This document shows positions 1 to 13,200 of a stretch of DNA of 64,000 nt, piece by piece. Below the pieces are notes generated by a model. The model was given only the letters and a program-made list of their open reading frames with translations. It was not told the DNA's origin and searched no databases. The stretch is from Nematostella vectensis. Taxonomy: Eukaryota > Cnidaria > Anthozoa > Actiniaria > Edwardsiidae. The position numbers and the translations under genes were made by a program. Position 1 is the first letter of the stretch. The number at the start of each line of letters is the position of its first letter. The stretch spans positions 14,005,181 to 14,069,180 of the forward strand of contig NC_064036.1 of assembly GCF_932526225.1 (NCBI RefSeq), written 5' to 3'.

Positions 1-2
1 CC

Positions 3-68
3 CAGACTAACCCAACTCGATCGCTGCCGTTTGATACAGAACCACTTATTGACTTGATTTGGCCTTGA
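3..68 (+). CDS. Possible 3' end of an upstream gene (partial, weak)
   Basis: The first bases read as an open frame from position 3 to a TGA at 66-68, ending with residues ..EPLIDLIWP. An AT-rich stretch with an AATAATA follows and could act as a weak polyadenylation signal. There is no domain and only about 21 codons are visible, so this may be chance. I list it because it lies just upstream of the Myb promoter in the same orientation and would make the two genes tandem neighbours. Confidence 0.2.
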   Translation, partial: QTNPTRSLPFDTEPLIDLIWP

Positions 69-340
69 ATAATATTTATTAAGGCCATTATTCTTAGAGA
101 TTGTGGTTTTCATTTTGCTGAAGGTTTTCATGTACAGGATTTGTTGTTTCCCTGTGGTGCGAAAGCATCGAAATGAACATCCGGGGATATGAGTGCGCTA
201 ACACGTGCATACGCTCTTATGCGTCGCTTCTCGCGTCTGATGTGATAGTTTTATTTCACGACGCACAATTGTAATCATTTGGAATCAATTTTTCCATATT
301 CAGAGTGTTCTTATAATGCGATTTTGCTCTTCGCAGCACT
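69..340 (+). promoter_or_regulatory. Upstream region / probable promoter and 5' UTR of the Myb gene
   Basis: Non-coding stretch between the weak open frame at the left edge and the proposed Myb start codon at 341. It includes a short upstream ATG at 316 whose frame stops within 14 codons. I see no clear TATA box and cannot place the transcription start site. Confidence 0.3.
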
Positions 341-3300
341 ATGTTGCTTTTGCTTAAGGCAGCGGAATCCGTAGCAGCTCGGTAAGAAAAAAAGATATCT
401 GCCTAAATTTGTGTCTCTTTTGCGGAGAAGCTAAATCAGAGATCGTACCTACCTCCTCGGATCATGGGGTCATTGAAAATCTTGTCCCTCTGGGTCCAGC
501 GATTTCAGAGTTAATTGGTGCTGAACAATTTTCTCTTTTATCAGTGACTACAACCTTCAAGCAGAAAGCGACAGCAGTGATGGACAAAGATCGTACCGAA
601 AGAAAAAGAAAATCAACAAAGGACGTTGGACGAAAGAGGAGGTAACCTTAGCTATCACAAGCAACCAAACCGTTAGCGTTGAAGGCATTTTGCATAACTC
701 AATATTGCTTTATAGAGCAAGATCTTCTTCTCCCTTTAGCGAAGCTGCTCACAAACATTCATTTACTAAAAAGGGATTGTTTGTAGGTTGCTGGGCCGTG
801 CGCGCTTGTGTTTTTCAGGGCGCATTTTGTTGTTTAGCGATTGAGCCATCAACGAAGCGTAACAACACGATTATTTTAAATTTCTCATTAAAGTACCTTC
901 CTAGCTTATTTGACCCTATTATGCTATCGATCGGAGTGGTTTTTCTCTATGGCTTGACTTACTTCGCAAGTAAAGCAAGTAACTGCTCAGTTAAGCTTGT
1001 TGGAGCTCAGACAGGTATCGAATACGGTGTCTCATCGAGATTCATATTTGAATCTCGAATGTCCGTTGAACGAGTCGTATTACTATATTTAGCCTAGTGC
1101 GCAAAGACCCAACTATCGCCAAAATCTACTGATATAGGTGCGCAAATAAAATAGGGATCTTTGCAAATCGATCAGTGGTTTGAATACATAAAATTAAGGG
1201 GCTTTAAAACAGGCACGCGTCATCTACAGTAAAGTACAAAATCCAAAATGAGTGCAAATTTATGGAATTCGCCAGAATACAATAACTGGTGTTGTGTTCC
1301 AAACGCGTGAGGCTTGACACTGAAAATTTAAAATTCCATGCCCGTCCTTTAACCCTACTACAGTATCCATAATACCTATGTATGTAATATATAAGTGTTT
1401 TCTTGGCTCCATTCCTTTGTTTTTAATTTTTTTTCTGTTTGTTTGAGAGTTTTCAACGATTTGTTGGTATTTGCATATATTATGACTATCAGAGGCCCGG
1501 GGTTAATTTAGTTTTTCTTAATTTTTTTTATAAGGAGAAAAAAGGTTCACCATTCCTGGTCCAGGTTATTTTGGTTATGGATTAGTGTTGTAAAATGTAG
1601 ATTTTTAAATTCCTGATATCAGTGAAGCAGATCCAATATGGCCTGTTTTGGATAGTCAGCCCATCGAATGCCCTCATTTCCATAAATTAATTCGCTTTAG
1701 TTTGTTTTGGATCAAATTTGAGAATGTAGATCTAGTATAAGTAGATATAGTATAACCAAGCTTGTTCATTCTTCAAAGAAAGATAAAACTTAGACAGAAT
1801 TAACAGAGTTGTAAAAAAACATAGATGCTCATACTTTTTTTTTTAAGTAAAGAACTAAGGATTGTTGTCCATTTATGTGATGGGATTCAAACAAGAATCA
1901 TATGTAACTTTAATAAGAAGAAAAATGGATAAAAAAGTCAAGAGAACAGAAATAAAACTTTTTAGTTGAGTAACGTTAAAAGGAAACTAGAATGTGGCTA
2001 AAATCAACTTTAGTTAGAGCTACTGCAAAAAGCTCACTTGTCTCTGGTTTATCAGGGTGGTCCTCTTACGCTTCAAGATCAGGATAATTATTTTCTTTGT
2101 TTATTTATTTAAATAGGATGAAAAGCTGAAAGATCTTGCCTGTGAACTTGGTCCAAACTGGAAAGAAGTAGCCAGTCATTTTCCTGATCGTACTGATGTC
2201 CAGTGCCAGCAGCGGTGGCACAAGGTCTTAAATCCAGAGCTTATAAAAGGACCCTGGACCAAAGAGGTACTGTCTGTACACATACCAAAATGGCTTTTTG
2301 TGTTGTGGTTCCTAATTTGTGCTTTTATTTCGTCATGACAGGAAGATGAAAAAGTAGTTGAGCTGGTAAATAAATATGGTCCGAAGAAATGGTCACTCAT
2401 AGCACAACACCTCAAAGGTCGTATTGGCAAGCAATGTAGAGAAAGGTTTGTTATAGTTATATATACACTTTAGATGTCGACTAAACAAACTAATTAATGA
2501 TATTTTAAGGATACTAAAAATTGGCCTTTACTTCTTTTTAGGTGGCATAACCATTTGAATCCTCATATTAGCAAAAGTTCTTGGACTGAGGAAGAAGACA
2601 AGCTAATCTATGAGGCTCACAAGAAAATGGGAAATAAATGGGCAGAGATTGCTAAACTGTTACCTGGGAGGTAATTTAAATAATTTTGATTTATGTGATT
2701 TTAGGGATTAACTGATATTCATTTGGTGCTCTTCAGAACTGATAATGCTATCAAAAACCATTGGAATTCCACCATGAGAAGACGGGTTGAGACACTTGGC
2801 TATGAGCATTACAGAAAAAATAGATATGTGTCATCGGTAAGAAATTAGTTTTATTGAAGACTTTTTAGTACTCTTTTGATGCTAAAGTTTATTATTGATC
2901 AGAAATTCTTTATATTGCAGCACGAAAAAGCAAGACATGGGAGGCCACCGTCTGCAAAGAAAGGTAACTTTTTTTCTTTTTTATTCACCTATAATTACCC
3001 ACCTATTTGATAGCAAAGTCTCCCTGACTAATCTCACCTTATTTGCTGTTATTTTTAGAGAGGAGTAAAAGCAGTTCTGGTGACTTTGAAGCTGCATACA
3101 GATGCAGACAATCGTCTGAATTACCTACTGAGGTTGTCCTTCCTCCGTCTACGGCAGTCGTCCAGGTGTTGTCTGAGGGGGTGTCTGTGACAGACCCATC
3201 TAAAAACTTGACCAAGATAAAGCTTGAGTCAAAAAAGAGAAAGGATGTACCTGGGTTGACTTCACCTTTCAGGAGCTACATCATGTCAGAAAGACTAATG

Positions 3301-6300
3301 GAATCAGATCCATCCACATGGGGTGACATGAGTACATTTGAAAATGGTGGTATCCCAGTGAAGACCCTGAGCAAACTCACCTCTCCAGGAGCCAAAGGTA
3401 ACCTTTTTTTTTCTTTTAAAGGGGCAAAATTTAAGTAAATATGACTGTTTATAACAAAAAAAGTATAATATTTTTCTGTCTACCCCCTTCAAGTTTGATT
3501 AGCAGAGAGGAAGCAATTTTCTCTGAAATTTTATGCAATTTCAAAGTTTTAATAAACATGAAGCCTATACCAAAGCTTGAAAATACTATTTATTTTAAAT
3601 ACCATTTTTAAAACTATTTTCATCTACCAAAAGAGCATAAGATAAGAGAGGGACACTTTGGTATTACCCGTGCGCCATGTCGATTCCTAATCCATCCTTT
3701 AATAACCACCACCCCACCACTGCGCGTGAGCATTTTTACTCACCCTACCCCCGCGCTTTGGCATTTACATCTTGTTGTTTGCCGCTATTTTGTGACATGA
3801 AACTGAAAAAAAAAAACACCCTATTTGCACAAATACCATCGAAAATGTCATTCTAGCGTCAAGGATACGGGCAGTTGCAGTTTATTAAGGGGATGTAGTA
3901 CTTCGAGGATTACAAGATTTTCAAAACGAGACTTCATTCAAAATCAAGCGTGTAAAACCTTGTGCTTCAATCACCGTTTTTGCTCTAACTTGCTGCTTCT
4001 CCGTGGTTTCTCAACATTCATCTGTCTTCCTAATGGTCTAACAAAATCTGTAAGTTAGAAGTTAGATATAAAATTGATTTACCTGTGAATATTCCGGTGA
4101 ATTGAGAAGGAATCCAAGAAAAATACATTTCATAAAACTGTCCTTGTAGCGAGGGAATGCATTTTTGTGATGATCAAAGCCAGCAAGCTTAAGTATCTGA
4201 GCTTTTATAAAAGTGAATAAAGAGGGAGATACTACTGTACTTTTCTGATGTTGTTATTTTTATATGTTATATTATGTTGTTATTATACAAGCTGGAGTCT
4301 GGATTTGAATAAAACGCAGTGTCACAGCCATTTTATCGCTCGTTGTTTTTTTCTTTCTCACTTGACTTTGCCGCTCAGACAAACAAAACAGTCAAACTAT
4401 TCAGGGATTTAGCTTTCTGTGAGTATATTTGCCAATCTTGGTAACTTAAGCTAGACTTGTTTTCTTCTTCCGAGTTATTGTACATGATCTCTTTTCATTC
4501 CTTTCGAGTTGGCAAAACAACAACACGCAACCCGCGGGGGAGAAGAACAAAATGAAAGGAGCAAATCCTCACACGCAGTGGTGGGGTGGTGGTTACTAAA
4601 AATAGCCAGATTCGGAATCAACATGGCGCGCGGGTAATACCAAAGTTTCCCTCTCTTATCTTATGCTCTCTTGCATCTACTCAATGTGAGTTTAAACCAC
4701 ATATCACATTTATCTATAAGTTAAAAACTGGTTATCCAGTTTCACTTTTAAACCCCCTTTTAAACTGTGCAAGTGCCCTTGAGTTCCAAAACTCACCTCA
4801 CATGTATGAAATGGGGGGATAGATTGTTGTTTTATTAGACAACTACAGTAAACTAAAATCAGTGCTTTTCCTTATTGTAGAATACAGATTTGATGGAAAT
4901 TCATTGGCTGGACTTCAGACCCATGTAGGGTAAGTGTCATGGTGAATGATTACAATGGTCATAGTTTTGGGGGTATTGGTATAATGTGACTTTTAATCTA
5001 ACTATACTTGACTTTATGTAGATCCTTGATCCCAATCACATCCCCAGTGATGCAGAACCGTTTTAGTACTCCTCCTACTATCCTAAGGAGAGGAAAGAAA
5101 AGGAAGGTAATTGATCTTAGAAGTAAAGCTATATTTTAGATGTGCTAATAGACCATTCCAGCCATAAGCATGTGTGTGTACTCACCATGGGAACCTACCT
5201 CAACTACCGGCATGCAGCGCACACTTTGTTTGATGTAAGCTTAAAAAAGCACACGCTGCATTCTATGGTTATTCGCACGTAAACTTGTAGCTGGAATGGC
5301 CTATTCATTAAAAGGTGCTAAGGCATGTAACATGAACAAATACTACCGAATCACTAAACTTTTAGCACCCCGGAAATATCACTCCATCCTTTTATTATTT
5401 TTTTGGTGAACTGACATGGCCATTTGGAACACCACAAAACGTCATGTGACATTCATTTTGATATGGGGTAGGTAGGCTTATAGGACCAGTTCCCGGAAAC
5501 GTCACCCCCTTTTTGGCTCATTCTTTCACAATTTTAAAACTCTTAGTAGTCACAGACAGGAGCACATTTTCTGAATCATCGTGTTGTCTTATTAGTTCTT
5601 GGAGATCGTCGTCTGCATTAGGGAGTTTCCCATGACAGCTTTTCAACCTTTTTGCCATTGGTGCTGATTACTCGGAATTCCTTCTCTTTCCTTCTGCATC
5701 GTTGAGGCAGTGAGTGAAGTTATCAGAATGAGCGGCTGCCTCCGTGTAGGGTGAATTTTCAAAATCTGAAAACATTGGTGGTTTCGTCTTTGATACCAGA
5801 GCTTCTTTAAGTGGTTGCTCCAGGTCCATCCCTTTCACAGTGAAATAAGTTGTGTATAACGCCCGCTTCTAAGTTTACGTAACAATCTTTGTTGTCTAGA
5901 TAACGAAAACGAATTTGATCCGGACTCACATGTTGGAAAGTGTTTGTAACATCTTTAACTCTACTGGCAAACATAAAGAATGTCATACTTTCGAAAGAAA
6001 CAAATAGCATGCCTAATTTTTGGAACTCTGTTCCATAGAACACTCAGTCAATACGCCATGATCGAGAATGCCTCAAAAGAAAGAAGCCAATGTCATGTGA
6101 TGTTTAGAGGTGCTCCAAAGTCACGGGAGCTAACCAAAAATTCAGAAGGAACAATCAATATTTCGGGGGTGCTACACTTTATTGGTTTCGGTAATAAAAG
6201 CACTGTTTTGGACAATTACCATGATAATCTTTTCAGTGACAGTGTTTACACACTTTTTTACTTCTAGGCAATGGATAATCCAGATACAACAACTGGGGAT

Positions 6301-8158
6301 TTGCTATCTTCCACTGTCGAACTTCCAAAGCACGTTTTCCAAAGTCCCAAAGGAGATACACCCATCAAAAGCCTGCCATTCTCACCATCTCAATTTCTCA
6401 ACTCTCCAGTAGCAGGAGGCAAAGTCATCACCTCAACACCAGCCAACCATAGCAAGGCTGAGGCAGGAAACTCCACCTTGAATACTCCCAGTAAAAGTGA
6501 CACAAACAATAATGATAGTAATTACAGGACACCACGCATCAGACGGTCTTTGCTACATATGTCACCAAGGACGCCAACACCATTCAAGAATGCACTCAAG
6601 ATCCTGAATGAGACAAAACTTGCCCATGTAAGCATTATTCCAATTCACATTTTACTGTTAGAGAACATTTCTATATTGTATCAAATAATGTAAATTCTGT
6701 GCTGTTTGTTTCCTTTTGAAGTAGACATAGCTGATTTTATTATATTTTTTGCTTTATTATTTAGACACCTGCTCATTTTGATGAGGATTTCAATGAAATA
6801 ATCAAGAGAGAAGAAGAAGAGAGTGGAGTTCAGATATCATATGAAGAAAACAAAGACAGCCCAGCACGCAAAGTCCGTACTTCACTTGGAGATTCCTTTG
6901 ATAAGATTGAAAAATCACCTGTCATCATTGGTCCAAAAGAGGAGGATGAGGCTAACCATGCAGATATTTCAAGTTCCACTGCAAGCAGTATGCTGGTGAG
7001 TGATTTGTAATCAAGAACTTGAATATTTGGTATTCAGCTTAGAAACTGGTGTAGTGTAAAAATGATGTAGACTTTGGAAAATGTTGGCTCTTCAATGCTC
7101 TTTTTGTATCCCCATAAAGATAGGATGTTGCATGTACTGTAAGGTAACACAGCTCTTAACAAAAAAATCGGCAGGGTTGCACTTGCTTGTTTAAGGTAGC
7201 TACAAATGCTGGTTGTTTAGCAACTAATAAATTTTCAGACATATATTTTTTTTTTCAATGCTGGATATGAACATTACTAATACAAATGTTAAGTTTGAGT
7301 CCAAAGCTAAGCCCCCAAAGCTAATCAATTTTTTTTTCAATTCAAGGAGGATTCTGGTGCTGTTACATCATCACTTCTATTGTCACCTCCAACCTCTTCC
7401 ATTGTAAAGCCAAGTCAAGTGTTTGGGAAACAGGATCCATTTGTCACTCCCAGTACAACTCTTAACAGTGAGATATCGGTAATGGATCATTTGGTCTTTA
7501 ACCTTTTTACTGTATTACCTTGTTTTGACTTACCTATGTTTATATTTTTCTTATAATTTTTGTATGAAGATTTATAAGTGTTTGTTGCCCAAATATTTAG
7601 AAGCATCGCACAAAGAACCACCCAATGAGACTACTGAGATTTCAAGAAACCCCAAGAAAGCGATCAACAGTAAGTCAGGGCTTTTATTAACTTTCAGAGT
7701 AGGCGGTGGAAATTGATAAGCAGGGGTTGGAAGTCTTTTTACATTTTTAGTTCAAATAAAACTTGAGACAACATTAAAATAAGTAGCCTGCGCTCGGTGG
7801 AAAATAAATGGTGGTTCCGCAGGCCACCAGGGCCTGATAAACCCCTATAAGTAGTACATGATTTCATGCTGCACTCACTTCCATATGGAAATACATCTAT
7901 TCAGTGGGGTATCGCATCACTATGTTGCTTAGATGCTACAAGAGGATATTATTTACGGGTCAGCGGCTACATATAGGCTAATTGCATTGTATCATTATTT
8001 ATTTTTTATTTTTAATCTAGATGGACACTTCTTGGGAGCAAGTTGTCTGTGGTAAAACCCCAGATCAGCAATATCTTACAGAACAAGCTAAAGATTTCAT
8101 CGCCAACTACAGACCAGCCGCCAGAACCTTGCAGTTTAACACCCTTACCGTGGTTTAG
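341..8158 (+). CDS. R1R2R3 Myb transcription factor (A/B/c-Myb family)
   Basis: DNA-binding transcription factor of the animal Myb family; B-Myb members act with the MuvB complex on G2/M genes. Exons: 341-381, 545-641, 2117-2266, 2342-2445, 2542-2670, 2737-2836, 2921-2963, 3059-3397, 4881-4929, 5022-5106, 6268-6627, 6765-6995, 7347-7478, 7601-7669, 8021-8158. All introns are GT/AG and the total of 2067 nt closes in frame (688 aa). Residues from about 39 form three Myb repeats: R1 opens KGRWTKEE, R2 [16 protein letters not shown]3 [11 protein letters not shown] and ends in [12 protein letters not shown]. The C-terminal half carries the conserved [20 protein letters not shown] motif and a final [12 protein letters not shown] block, as in B-Myb and c-Myb C-terminal domains. 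KLESKKRK near residue 270 may be a nuclear signal. The three repeats and C-terminus are certain; exon 1 ([10 protein letters not shown]) is the least certain part. Orthology to MYBL2 versus MYB needs a tree. Intron 8 holds a transposon. Confidence 0.93.
3628..4673. mobile_element. TIR DNA transposon (non-autonomous, hAT-like ends) in Myb intron 8
   Basis: The ends are inverted repeats of about 100 bp. The left end begins CAAAAGAGCATAAGATAAGA and the right end reversed begins CAAGAGAGCATAAGATAAGA, then both run on through ACTTTGGTATTACCCG and CCACCACCCCACCACTGCG. A 7 bp direct repeat CATCTAC flanks it exactly (3621-3627 and 4674-4680), which marks a real insertion. The ends begin CA and finish TG, as in hAT elements, but those usually duplicate 8 bp, so the superfamily is open. 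The interior contains only short open frames and no transposase that I recognise. Confidence 0.8.
5147..5305. mobile_element. Small foldback/MITE-like element in Myb intron 10
   Basis: The termini AATAGACCATTCCAGC (left) and GCTGGAATGGCCTATT (right) are inverted repeats about 159 bp apart, lying just after the exon that ends at 5106. There is no coding potential. The target-site duplication is not clear. Confidence 0.5.
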
Positions 8159-10202
8159 CGCAAATACCAATATCTATTAGCATACTAATAGCTGTATCAT
8201 ACATCATACAGGATGTATCATCCTGACTTATTTTTATCAAAAAATGTGAAAAAAATCTAACAAATATTTTCTACATTTTTGTGTAATCTCGTGCATAAAA
8301 TCAGAACCATCAGCATTGTATTTCACATAACAAGGCAACACACATAACACTGGTGATATTTTTATAGCTTTGAAGATTATGTGGTAATTACCTGATTGGT
8401 ACTAGTCGCCAGATACATTAGTTTGACTTTATGAATGCCAAAATGCAGCATCAAGAATAATCTGGCAGTACCTGGATTTAAAGCACAATTATGTGAGCTG
8501 TTCGGAAGCTGGACTTCCTTTAGTTTTAACGTAATCTAAGGATAGAAGAATGCTAAAAGAATGGCTTTCTCTTTGTCTTACACTCATTCAGTACTGCTGG
8601 CTAAAATACACAATTAATAAATCACCACCTAGTTAGAGTTGGGTTTATAAACTTTTTTTACTGGTAAGTTATTTTGTATATTGTATTTACAGTTGATCTA
8701 GTTCACATTTCAAGTAGTAATGCTTTGTTTCTCAAATTATCTAAGCCAATAAGTGTTGTCTTCTTTTAATACATTCTTTTTGGTATTAGTGTAGGTGGTA
8801 TATCAATATAGTCTGCACAAATGCTTGGTGAATAACTGCCATGGAGGGGATTAGAAAGAAATACATGAAGTCATCAATTCAATCTTCAAGGATTTACACT
8901 AAAGGCATCTTTCGATTCTACAAAAAGCGTAGTAGAGGTAGGTTCGATTTCTAGTCTTTAAAGGGTGCTTTGGAACCAAAACCGCTGGAAATCGAGCCTA
9001 CATGCATTGTGAGGTTGGGAAATGAGAGTAGATAAACTGTATTTCTAGGAGAAAGGTGCAAAAAGTGTGTAGAAAAGGTTTTGCAGAGATTACTCTGTGT
9101 GAAATAGAACAAGATCCTGAAAAATGGATTTTTATACAAAATTTTGTAAATATAAAAATTCTTATATTGTCATTAAACTATTGAGTATGTCATTTTGTAT
9201 GAGTTCTGTTTACCATGCTGCATTTAATTTCAAAACCTTTCCAAAATATTTATTTCAAAATATTTCTCTCATGAATGAACTTAAGAAAAAGTAGTTGGTG
9301 AGCAAGTACAGATTGCAATTTCAGCTATCCCGCTCCTCCCCCCGCTCTTTTGCTAAAGTTAAATATGGAGGGTACCAGGTGTAACTTTGAGAACTGGGTT
9401 GAGTACATCCCTTCTTCCTGGAGACATTTCTTCTGTATTTCAAGGGTTATGATAAAAACTACAACAAACTTAATGTTTTCCACATACTGTAATGATTATA
9501 ATAAGTACCTGGGGCAAAGATATAACATATTTTCTGTCTGGATGGAGACGGTCAAACTTCCAGAGTGACGCCCTCTTAGATCTTGCGTGACTGCAAGGGC
9601 ACGAAGTCAAATCTGTAGATTGCTCCTCACAAATGTCATTTTTCGCCGAATCATCGAAAAATTAATTGTAGAATGGAATACAATTAGCTTGGTATAATGA
9701 TGAGAAGTGCCAGTAAGAGTCTAACGACTTTCTGGTTTTGAGCACATTCCATTCGACTCGAGTCTACCCCGTACCAGTGATTTTAGCACAGACGACCCGT
9801 GATGGGATGATGACATGTCTGGTACAAAGTGCACTGTGCTATACTGGGGGGGGGGGGTAATGTTCTAAACTATAACAGTTTAATCCCATATTTAATTCGT
9901 GTTTTTTTCTCATCCCTATTAATGTAATATCGATATTTTGGGATTGTTTTTTTTGTTAATGAGTCCAATCTCAAAACGTGTTGAATCGATAGAGATTTGT
10001 TGATTTTCAATAATAGCCCCCTCACCCCTCCCCTGTAAAGACAAAAGGTAGCGTTTTTGGCGCCAAATTTCAGTTTGACGGTGTTGCGCCAAAAGCCGCC
10101 ATCTTGGATGGAACTACGAAGAACGTTCTTCCATAACGTGGGAATTTGGATGGCAATTTTACTAGTTTTCCTCGTCTTCTCTACTTAATGACTCCCTAAA
10201 GC
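8159..10202. other. Intergenic region between Myb and Myt1
   Basis: Contains the Myb 3' UTR and Myt1 promoter. Candidate polyadenylation signal AATAAA lies near 8612. A short open frame at 8840 (about 38 codons, MEGIRKKYMKSS..) has basic residues but no homology that I recognise. A small foldback sits at 8938-9001 and a G tract near 9847. Otherwise I see nothing coding. Confidence 0.5.
8938..9001. repeat. Small foldback repeat, family member 1
   Basis: GTAGGTTCGATTTCTAG and CTGGAAATCGAGCCTAC form inverted ends around about 30 bp. The same right terminus (CTGGAAATCGAGCCTAC) occurs at 58265-58281, facing a related left end near 58186, so this is a dispersed short element. Confidence 0.45.
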
Positions 10203-13200
10203 ATGGATGGCTCATTTAAAAGCCCTCGTCCGCTTCCGAATTTGTTAGACGACGCAGTATTCAGTCATAAGAAAGCGAGGCGAGGAAATAGCGAAGCCGA
10301 CTGTTTGCCTCCAAGGCCTCCAGTCAAATCTGCTCCTCCCATAAGTCGGCTATTCAAGCATTCGAGGAAGCACAGTGCTGGGGCCCATGAAGTCAGTTTT
10401 CATGGCAGTGGCAAAAGTATCCTTTGATAAATATGTGCTTTCCTTGGTTGGTTTTGCCAAAATATCGAAGGTCACGCTTAGTTGTTGTGTGTGTGAAAAA
10501 GATATTCTAGACCAGCGAAGAAGAGAATCACATAGAAATGTCAACGAAAGAACACTGTAAAGAATTTACAGGATTTCTTTACAAAGGCAAAACATTACAG
10601 CGCTATTAATCTTATTTGCTCCGGTTGTAAACTTTCCCCGTCCTACCATTTGTTGTCTTGTGTTATTTCCGACGGAAATGAATTGTAAGAGTCATTTGTG
10701 TGTATATCAATATGTTGTCAACCTTTACTCAGTGAACAACAGAGCTAAAAAGTCCACATTACAATGAACGCCTCGGAAAACTCTACTTTGACCAAGTAAG
10801 GAGTATAAATAATTGGGTGAATAATGTTCTACCTTTTGTATCTCCTCAAATAGTAGCGGGAGGGGGGGGGGCATGTGTGAAGTCAGTAAACATTTCAGTA
10901 ATTTGTCAGTAGTCACTTATGTTATTTGTGTATGTTGAAAACAAAAAAAGGTATTTCACCTATTTCATATAAGGTTGCTTTAGAAAAATAATGTATTGTA
11001 CTTAGCTCACAGTGCTTTGTGAGTACTGTATAAATGGCTGAATCATGGTCTCCTACAGTTTGGATTTTTTGTGTGTGCTTATTTATTTGTATGTTAGCTA
11101 CTTTTCATGTTAAATCCTTTGATTGGACAAAACTTTTATTCAAGATAATCTGACTTAAGCAAATTATAATGTTTAATAAATCTTGTGTTGAGTTTTGAAT
11201 GTTAGCATGCTGGTTTAAGTTATGGCATGTTGTCAGGAGAAGCACACCTCTACTATCTCCCTCATTCTGCATTTGACATTATATAATGAAAATTGCACTG
11301 TTTTGTTTTAGTGTTTTGAGGTCATTAGCAAGCTTGGCGCTGGCTCATTTGGAGAGGTAAGGGACAACATCTCAATTATCGATAGATTCCACCTATATCA
11401 AATGTGTTAGAAGCCCTACCATTTGACTTCAAGTGGGAACTGGGCATTTTTCAAAAAAATAGCCAACCCCTTCTACATGCAAAAAATATTTATATCCTGT
11501 ACACCAAAAACCGAAAAACCCTGCTCAACAAAAAGTCTCCCCTCCCTCCATCAAAAGTCAACCCCTTACCTTCCCTATTGATGTTTCGCCTGTGCATTAG
11601 TTCTGGATGAAGACAAAGGTGTTGATGTGGTGATGACAACTCTATGCACTTTAGGTTTTTAAGGTGAAAAGTAAAGAGGATGGGAAATTCTATGCTATAA
11701 AAAAGTCTTGTGACAGATTTCGTGGAGATGTTGACAGGTACAGTAAATTGATTCAGAGAAAAGGTTCACATCTTTTTCTGCTACATTGCAGCCTTCTCAA
11801 AAATATGTTGAAAAGCTGGTCATTATGAGTTTTGAGGCATTTTGGGTGCCAAAGGTTTATTTTTCCTGTCAGTTTTTTGTCAGTAACAAAACAAAAATAA
11901 TATCATTTCTGTCTGGAGACAGTCAAACCTCCAGAGAAGGCAGCTTGTTGAGCCAGCAGCCGGTGGGTTTTAAGAAGGCTGTCTATGCTGTGTGTTATAC
12001 AGACAACACAAGCATATACCATCAAACACACCATAGTTATGTAACCAGTCACAGTTCTCTCACATTCCTGGAATATCAATATTATGATATATGACACTAG
12101 GGTCAGTTAATAATTCTGAGTGAAACTTCTAAGGAAGTTCTAATGGAATTTTAACAAGCTTTTTATTACAATATGTGTCATAGAAAAAACAAGCTGGAGG
12201 AGGTCAACAGACATGAGCAGCTAAAGATGCATCCTAACTGTGTTCACTTTGTCAAAGCCTGGGAGGAAAGGTAATTTTGCCACCGTAGACATGGTTTATG
12301 GTTACAATGTATTTGCTGGTCATTAAAACATACAATGAATCAACTTTTTTACCTCCCTAGACATAGTTACCACCCTAGACATGGTTAATGATTACCACCC
12401 TCTAGACATGGTTGATGATTACCACCCTAGACATGGTTGATGATTACCACCCTAGACATGGTTGATGATTACCACCCTAGACATGGTTTATGATTACCAC
12501 CCTAGACATGGTTGATGATTACCACCCTAGACATGGTTAATGATTACCACTCTAAACATGGTTGATGATTACCACCCTAGAAATGGTTGATGATTACCAC
12601 CCTAGACATGGTTGATGATTACCACCCTAGACATGGTTAATACCACCCTAGACATGGTTGATGATTACCACCCTAGACATGGTTAATACCACCCTAGACA
12701 TGGTTAATACCACCCTAGACATGGTGAATGCCACCCTAGACATGGTTAATGATTACCACCCTAGATATGGTTGATGATTACAACCCTAGACATGGTTAAT
12801 GATTACCACCCTAGACATGGTTGATGATTACCACCCTAGACATGGTTAATGATTACCACCCTAGACATGGTTGATGATTACAACCCTAGACATGGTTAAT
12901 GATTACCACCCTAGACATGGTTAATACCACCCTAGACATGGTTGATGATTACCACCCTAGACATGGTTAATGATTACCACCCTAGACATGGTTGATGATT
13001 ACCACCCTAGACATGGTTGATGATTACCTCCCTAGACATGGTTGATGATAACCACCCCACACAAGGTTGATGATTACCACCCTAGACATGGTTGATGATT
13101 ACCACACTAGACATGGCTGAAGATTTTTATGTGGTATAGCTGGTTTGTAGTAGACTGAGTTTGGCTGCAGACTGACACAATCATTTTTTAAAGCTTCATA

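Noticed and set aside
690..1097. 135-codon open frame after Myb exon 2
   Set aside because: Within the first large intron; no homology or start context, likely chance.
5980..6267. Open frame of 95 codons in Myb intron 10
   Set aside because: Lies in an intron, ends at the exon 11 acceptor, and has no recognisable features.
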